64,000 nt of DNA. Source: Coriobacteriaceae bacterium (GTDB lineage Bacteria; Actinomycetota; Coriobacteriia; Coriobacteriales; Atopobiaceae). Positions 59,774 through 64,000 of the stretch are shown here, in pieces (the first letter of the stretch is position 1; each line of letters starts with the position of its first letter). The notes under the pieces were generated by a model that did no database searches, was not told the origin of the DNA, and was given only the letters and a program-made list of their open reading frames with translations. The stretch lies in assembly GCA_004557505.1 (NCBI GenBank), contig SFGZ01000009.1, positions 62,001-126,000 of the forward strand, in the 5' to 3' direction. Made by a program: the position numbers and the translations under genes.

Positions 59774-62044
59774 ATGGCACTACGTGAAGAATGGCAGGGC
59801 TTCTCAGCAGGTCACTGGACGGACGACGTGAACGTCCGTGACTTCATCCAGCGCAACTACGCCCAGTATGACGGCGACGAGTCGTTCCTCGCCGGCCCCA
59901 CCGAGGCCACCGACAAGCTCTGGGGCAAGGTCCAGGAGCTCCAGGCGGCCGAGCGCGCCAACGGCGGCGTGCTCGACTGCGAGACCGAGATCGTCTCGGG
60001 CCTCACCGCATACGACCCCGGCTACATCGACCCCCAGCTCAAGGACCTCGAGAAGGTCGTGGGCCTGCAAACCGACAAGCCCCTGAAGCGCGCCTTCATG
60101 CCCTACGGCGGCATCAAGATGGCCCAGCAGGCGGCCGAGAGCTACGGCTACAAGATCAACCCCAAATACGACCAGATCTTCAACGAGTACCGCAAGACCC
60201 ACAACCAGGCCGTCTTTGACGCCTACACCCCCGAGATGCGCGCTGCCCGACACAGCCACGTCATCACCGGCCTGCCCGACACCTACGGCCGCGGCCGCAT
60301 CGTGGGCGACTACCGCCGCGTGGCGCTCTACGGCATCGACTTCCTCATAGCCAAGAAGCAGGAGGACCTCCTCAATTGCGGCGACGGCACCATGGTCGAC
60401 GACGTCATCCGCCTGCGTGAGGAGATCGCCGAGCAGATCCGCGCCCTCAGGGGCATGAAGGAGATGGCCAAACTCTACGGCTACGACATCTCGCAGCCCG
60501 CGCGCGACGCGCACGAGGCCGTGCAGTGGCTCTACTTCGGCTATCTGGCCGCCATCAAGACCCAGAACGGCGCCGCCATGTCCGTAGGCCGCATTTCCAC
60601 GTTCCTGGACATCTACATCCAGCGCGACCTCGAGGCGGGCAAGCTCGACGAGACCCAGGCGCAGGAGCTCATCGACCACCTGGTCCTCAAGTTCCGCATG
60701 GTCAAGTTCGCACGCATCCCCAGCTACAACGAGCTGTTCTCCGGCGACCCCGTGTGGGCGACGCTCGCGGTGGCGGGCCTTGGCCAGGACGGTCGCCATA
60801 TGGTGACCAAGAGCGACTTCCGCTTCCTGCACACGCTTGAGGACATGGGCCCCGCGCCCGAGCCCAACCTCACGGTGCTTTACTCCAAGCGCCTGCCCGA
60901 GGCCTTCCGTCGCTACGCGGCCAAGATCTCCATCACCACCAGCTCGATCCAGTACGAGAACGACGACGTCATGCGCCCCGTGTGGGGCGACGACTACAGC
61001 ATCTGCTGCTGTGTCTCGGCTACCCAGACCGGCAAGGAGATGCAGTTCTTTGGTGCCCGCGCGAACCTCGCCAAGTGCCTGAACTACGCCATCAACGGCG
61101 GCAGGGACCTCAAGTACACCGACAAGCAGGGCAACCACATGCAGGTTGGCCCCGAGCTTGCCCCAATCACGAGCGAGTACCTCGACTACGACGAGGTTAT
61201 GCACAAGTTCGACATCATGATGGACTGGCTGGCCGGCCTGTACGTGAACATCCTCGACCTCATCCAGTACATGCACGACAAGTACTACTACGAGGCCGCC
61301 GAGATGGCCCTCATCGACACCGACGTGCGCCGCACCTTCGCCACCGGCATCGCGGGCTTCAGCCACGTGGTCGATTCGCTCTCGGCCATCAAGTACGCCC
61401 ACGTGCGCACCGTGCGCGACGAGAGCGGGCTGGTGGTTGACTACGTGCCCGAGGGCGACTTCCCGCGCTACGGCAACGACGACGACCGCGCCGACGACAT
61501 CGCCGTGTGGCTGCTCAAGACCTTCATGACCAAGATCAGAAAGCACCACACCTACCGCAACTCCGAGCCCACGACGTCCATCCTCACCATCACGTCCAAC
61601 GTGGTATACGGCAAGGCAACCGGCGCCCTGCCCGATGGCCGCCCCGCCTACAAGCCCTTCTCGCCCGGCGCCAACCCCAGCTATGGCGCTGAGAAGAACG
61701 GCCTGCTCGCAAGCCTCAACTCCGTGGCGAAGCTGCCCTACGAGTACGCACTCGACGGCATCTCCAACACGCAGACCATCAACCCCGGCGCGCTCGGCAC
61801 CGACGAAGAGCAGCGCGCTGGCAACCTGGTGAACGTGCTTGACGGCTACTTTGCCAACGGCGCGCACCACCTCAACGTCAACGTGTTTGGCGTCGAGAAG
61901 CTCAAGGACGCGATGGAGCACCCCGAGAAGCCCGAGTACGCCAACTTCACGATCCGCGTCTCCGGCTACGCGGTGAAGTTCATCGACCTCACGCGCGAGC
62001 AGCAGCTCGACGTGATTGCGCGTACCTGCCACGACCACATGTAG
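59774..62044 (+). CDS. pflB: Formate C-acetyltransferase PflB
   Basis: A 756-residue glycyl-radical enzyme splitting pyruvate with CoA into acetyl-CoA and formate, the main fermentative route without oxygen. The active-site cysteines are in DYSICCCVSATQTGKEMQFF near residue 415. The glycyl-radical loop is RVSGYAVKFIDLTREQQ near residue 730, 20-25 residues from the end as in the family. Full length and no disruption. Confidence 0.95.
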   Translation: MALREEWQGFSAGHWTDDVNVRDFIQRNYAQYDGDESFLAGPTEATDKLWGKVQELQAAERANGGVLDCETEIVSGLTAYDPGYIDPQLKDLEKVVGLQTDKPLKRAFMPYGGIKMAQQAAESYGYKINPKYDQIFNEYRKTHNQAVFDAYTPEMRAARHSHVITGLPDTYGRGRIVGDYRRVALYGIDFLIAKKQEDLLNCGDGTMVDDVIRLREEIAEQIRALRGMKEMAKLYGYDISQPARDAHEAVQWLYFGYLAAIKTQNGAAMSVGRISTFLDIYIQRDLEAGKLDETQAQELIDHLVLKFRMVKFARIPSYNELFSGDPVWATLAVAGLGQDGRHMVTKSDFRFLHTLEDMGPAPEPNLTVLYSKRLPEAFRRYAAKISITTSSIQYENDDVMRPVWGDDYSICCCVSATQTGKEMQFFGARANLAKCLNYAINGGRDLKYTDKQGNHMQVGPELAPITSEYLDYDEVMHKFDIMMDWLAGLYVNILDLIQYMHDKYYYEAAEMALIDTDVRRTFATGIAGFSHVVDSLSAIKYAHVRTVRDESGLVVDYVPEGDFPRYGNDDDRADDIAVWLLKTFMTKIRKHHTYRNSEPTTSILTITSNVVYGKATGALPDGRPAYKPFSPGANPSYGAEKNGLLASLNSVAKLPYEYALDGISNTQTINPGALGTDEEQRAGNLVNVLDGYFANGAHHLNVNVFGVEKLKDAMEHPEKPEYANFTIRVSGYAVKFIDLTREQQLDVIARTCHDHM

Positions 62045-62073
62045 GACAGTTGCGCGAGAGACACACTCACTAC

Positions 62074-62102
62074 GAGGGCCAGCTCACTTTGGGCTGGCCC
62101 TC
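62074..62102 (+). terminator. Terminator hairpin after pflB
   Basis: Perfect 10-bp stem GAGGGCCAGC / GCTGGCCCTC with a 9-base loop, 29 bases after the stop. The following TACTGCTT is only mildly T-rich. Confidence 0.75.
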
Positions 62103-62413
62103 TACTGCTTGGAATGAATGGCGCCCCTGCTGCTGCGCATAGAATGCTTGACCAAGCGCAGTGGAGATGCTTCGGCAATAACTTCTTCATCGGTTTGTTC
62201 CCGCTGACCCACAGCCGGCCAGGCCCGGGCACACGACCGTGACGCACGTAAGAGCGGCCGTCCGTGTGCCGAGCTTGGCTTTCCTCATATTTGCCATTTG
62301 CGCGACTCTCGACTCAGAGGCGGCGTAAACGGATAATCGAGCCGTCTCGCCAACCGGCGGAGTCACGCCCCACACGGAGCGCCTGGATTGAAACTTTTTT
62401 CACGGAGGCCCGC
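62103..62413. other. Intergenic region upstream of ydcF, nothing recognised
   Basis: 311 bases without a supported gene. A T-rich stretch (GAAACTTTTTTCACGGAGG) carries the ribosome site of the next gene at the right end. Confidence 0.4.
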
Positions 62414-63154
62414 ATGTCACTCCTGCTCATCGCGCTCGGGGCGGCTTCGATCGCCTACGGCGTCTCGGTCATGCTCGTCTGGTCCGGCTCGGCTTTCTTC
62501 GCGGTGTGGTACGCAATCGGCGCTGCGCTGGCGGGATGCGGCGTCGCCATGCGCCAGGGCATATGGCAGGCACTTCCCTGGGCGCTGCGCGCTGTAGTCG
62601 GCGTGGCGGCAGCGCTCGCTGGAGCGGTGACGCTCGGCGTGGCCGCGCTTATCCTCACGACGGCCCACACGCCCGCGCCCGGGGGCCTCGACGAGCTCGT
62701 CGTGCTGGGCGCGCAAGTCCGCTCCGACGGCTCCCCCAGCACCGTGCTTCGCCATCGCCTGGACACCGCAGCCGACTACCTGCTCGACAATCCCGGCACG
62801 CGCTGCATCGTCTCGGGCGGCAGGGGTGCCAACGAGCCCTGCGCCGAGGCGGAGGCCATGGCCCGCTACCTCGAGTCGCGTGACATCGACACGAGCCGCA
62901 TCCAACTCGAGGACGCCTCGACCAACACGGTCGAGAACCTCCGCAACTCGAAGGCGCTTCTCGACGCCTCCAGCGATCAGGTCGGCATCGTGACCAACGA
63001 CTTCCACCTGCTGCGCGCCATGCGTATCGCGGCCAAGCAAGGCTACGCGAACGTACACGGCATCGCCGCCCCCTCGGATGCATGGTACGTACCGAACAAC
63101 GTGCTCCGCGAGGTCATGGGCATCGCAAGGGCCTTCTTGCTCGGCAACATGTAA
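62414..63154 (+). CDS. YdcF/DUF218 family membrane protein
   Basis: A 246-residue protein: three hydrophobic helices in the first 90 residues, then a DUF218 domain with ELVVLGAQVRSDGSPS near residue 96, DYLLDNPGTRCIVSGGRGAN near 121, EDASTNTVENLRNS near 163 and VGIVTNDFHLLRAMRIAAK near 185. YdcF/SanA/ElyC-like proteins act in envelope biogenesis. The ATG at 62414 follows CGGAGG. Confidence 0.85.
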   Translation: MSLLLIALGAASIAYGVSVMLVWSGSAFFAVWYAIGAALAGCGVAMRQGIWQALPWALRAVVGVAAALAGAVTLGVAALILTTAHTPAPGGLDELVVLGAQVRSDGSPSTVLRHRLDTAADYLLDNPGTRCIVSGGRGANEPCAEAEAMARYLESRDIDTSRIQLEDASTNTVENLRNSKALLDASSDQVGIVTNDFHLLRAMRIAAKQGYANVHGIAAPSDAWYVPNNVLREVMGIARAFLLGNM

Positions 63155-63237
63155 AGCATCGCGGTATACGGCTGGCGGCTATAAGGATGTAGCCCATGGC
63201 CTATTGGCTACGGACTACTTCTCATGCATCCACCTAC

Positions 63238-63271
63238 GGCGGTGCTAGCTTGCTAGCAAACTAGCACCGCC
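63238..63271. repeat. 11-bp perfect palindromic arms with a nested GCTAGC
   Basis: GGCGGTGCTAG (63238-63248) and CTAGCACCGCC (63261-63271), with GCTAGC inside the 12-base loop. No T tract on either side, so it is a weak candidate for a plain terminator. The flanking gap 63155-63318 also holds GTAGCC/GGCTAC around 63190-63211 and no gene. Confidence 0.55.
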
Positions 63272-63318
63272 GCCTGACAAGCCCTCGACGCATGGGACAA
63301 GTGCTTCAATCGGCAAGT

Positions 63319-63525
63319 CTACAGTGCTGCCGTCACTGCCTTGCGTATGAAGCCGGACCACTCCTTCTCCCCAACGTCAATGGCGACGGCCATTGAGCGT
63401 GGGAACTGCACGTTGACGTCCACGAGGGGCTCCCGGAAAGCGCCGGCCTCCCCTGCGGGCGCATGATCCACTCGCCCAGCTCCCCTGGATAGCCCCATGC
63501 TCGCACGTCTCTCACCAGAGGTCAT
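63319..63525 (-). CDS. Uncharacterised short ORF, possibly degenerate
   Basis: A 68-codon frame ending VDVNVQFPRSMAVAIDVGEK plus about 15 residues. The overlapping frame at 63333-63515 has a natural-looking start (AWGYPGELGEWIM), so the real gene may be frameshifted. I do not recognise it. It lies downstream of the partial gene at the right edge, on the same strand. Confidence 0.25.
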   Translation of the reverse strand: MTSGERRASMGLSRGAGRVDHAPAGEAGAFREPLVDVNVQFPRSMAVAIDVGEKEWSGFIRKAVTAAL

Positions 63526-63619
63526 TACACCGCCCGTCCTCGGAGGGCGATGACTGTTCAACAGCACTATTTTCCTACCTTTGTTGGACTCGGACGCAAC
63601 ATCGGCAGCGGACCAGGCG

Positions 63620-64000
63620 CTATTTGACCAATCGGAATCCAAAGCCATCCCGGATGTAGGGGAGCAAACGAGTGTCTTCATCGGACACGTTCCCGACGAC
63701 ATTCATGCGAGCATCTCCTGCCAATTCGCGGCGAGCGATCTCGAGCTCTCCCTCATACCGCTGATACTCACTATTAGAGACCGCGATCGTTCCCGCAGGC
63801 CGTTCACGGCCCGCGCCGTTATCGGGAACGATTGGGCCAGGCCTCAGGCTTGTCCGAGACTCCTGCGACCTGATGATATCCTCTGAGGAATCAGGTCGAT
63901 CGTGATGCACCTGGCGATACAGATAGCTGTAGCGCTCATCGATGGACGCAGCCAGATTGACATATCCCTCGGATAGTTGATGGAATCGTTCCCAGGACTC
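63620..64000 (-). CDS. C-terminal part of an unknown protein (continues beyond the window)
   Basis: The frame is open to the right edge, giving at least 126 residues: polar and charged, with SIDERYSYLYRQVHHDRPD, EYQRYEGELEIARRELAGDA and the ending LLPYIRDGFGFRLVK. No family is recognised. The lower GC than the core genes suggests an accessory region begins here. Confidence 0.45.
   Translation of the reverse strand, partial: ESWERFHQLSEGYVNLAASIDERYSYLYRQVHHDRPDSSEDIIRSQESRTSLRPGPIVPDNGAGRERPAGTIAVSNSEYQRYEGELEIARRELAGDARMNVVGNVSDEDTRLLPYIRDGFGFRLVK

Overview
The window is GC-rich (roughly 65% by eye) and densely coded on both strands. Its gene content is that of an anaerobic, fermentative actinobacterium: pyruvate formate-lyase with its activase and an FNR-type regulator, a [FeFe]-hydrogenase locus, the GGGtGRT/NifU-like pair, and an ECF riboflavin transporter under an FMN riboswitch. 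Amino-acid operons carry leader-peptide attenuators. Together with the style of several hypothetical proteins this points to Coriobacteriia, most likely an Olsenella/Atopobiaceae-type genome. The assignment is an inference from gene content, not from a database search.

Layout. 0-3.2 kb: a LOG-family protein and murB, separated by a nuclease-like gene inside a long inverted repeat. 3.4-7.6 kb: promoter, FMN riboswitch, ribU-ecfAA-ecfT and an HD phosphohydrolase. 7.7-14.6 kb: adenine deaminase, a membrane protein, a CobW GTPase, RsmJ, an ABC ATPase and threonine deaminase. 14.7-19.7 kb: leader peptide-leuA-leuC-leuD-leuB, with leuD and leuB reading as one frame across a seven-G tract. 20-29.4 kb: NudC, two DegV proteins, an EamA transporter, the NifU-like/GGGtGRT pair, murI, an FKBP isomerase and a stand-alone trpB behind a Trp leader peptide. 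29.4-33 kb: a flavoprotein and a hydrogenase catalytic subunit broken by a deletion. 33-41 kb: an accessory patch (DUF1893, a duplicated metY 3' end, an ABC exporter, an HTH-TPR regulator) abutting metY, fumC and a SixA-CHAD fusion. 41.3-42.6 kb: a hydrolase with a histone-H1-like tail.

43.1-53.7 kb is the most unusual locus. It is an eight-gene Dlt-like operon: two MBOAT acyltransferases, three SGNH/DltD-like proteins, a DltA-like adenylating ligase, a carrier protein and, in place of nothing in a classical dlt operon, a fold-III PLP amino-acid decarboxylase. It looks like a system that activates an amino acid, loads it on a carrier, probably decarboxylates the free or bound substrate, and transfers the product to an extracytoplasmic polymer. 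A dispersed AT-rich element with 24-bp inverted ends lies upstream of this operon, and a second copy lies upstream of the leu operon in the same orientation.

54.3-63.2 kb: an ATP-grasp ligase, a GNAT acetyltransferase, a frameshifted CPBP protease, a DUF985 cupin, an FNR-type regulator, an FNR-like box, pflA, pflB and a YdcF protein. The right edge (63.2-64 kb) is uncharacterised and may open another accessory region. I found no tRNA, rRNA, CRISPR array, transposase or integrase.
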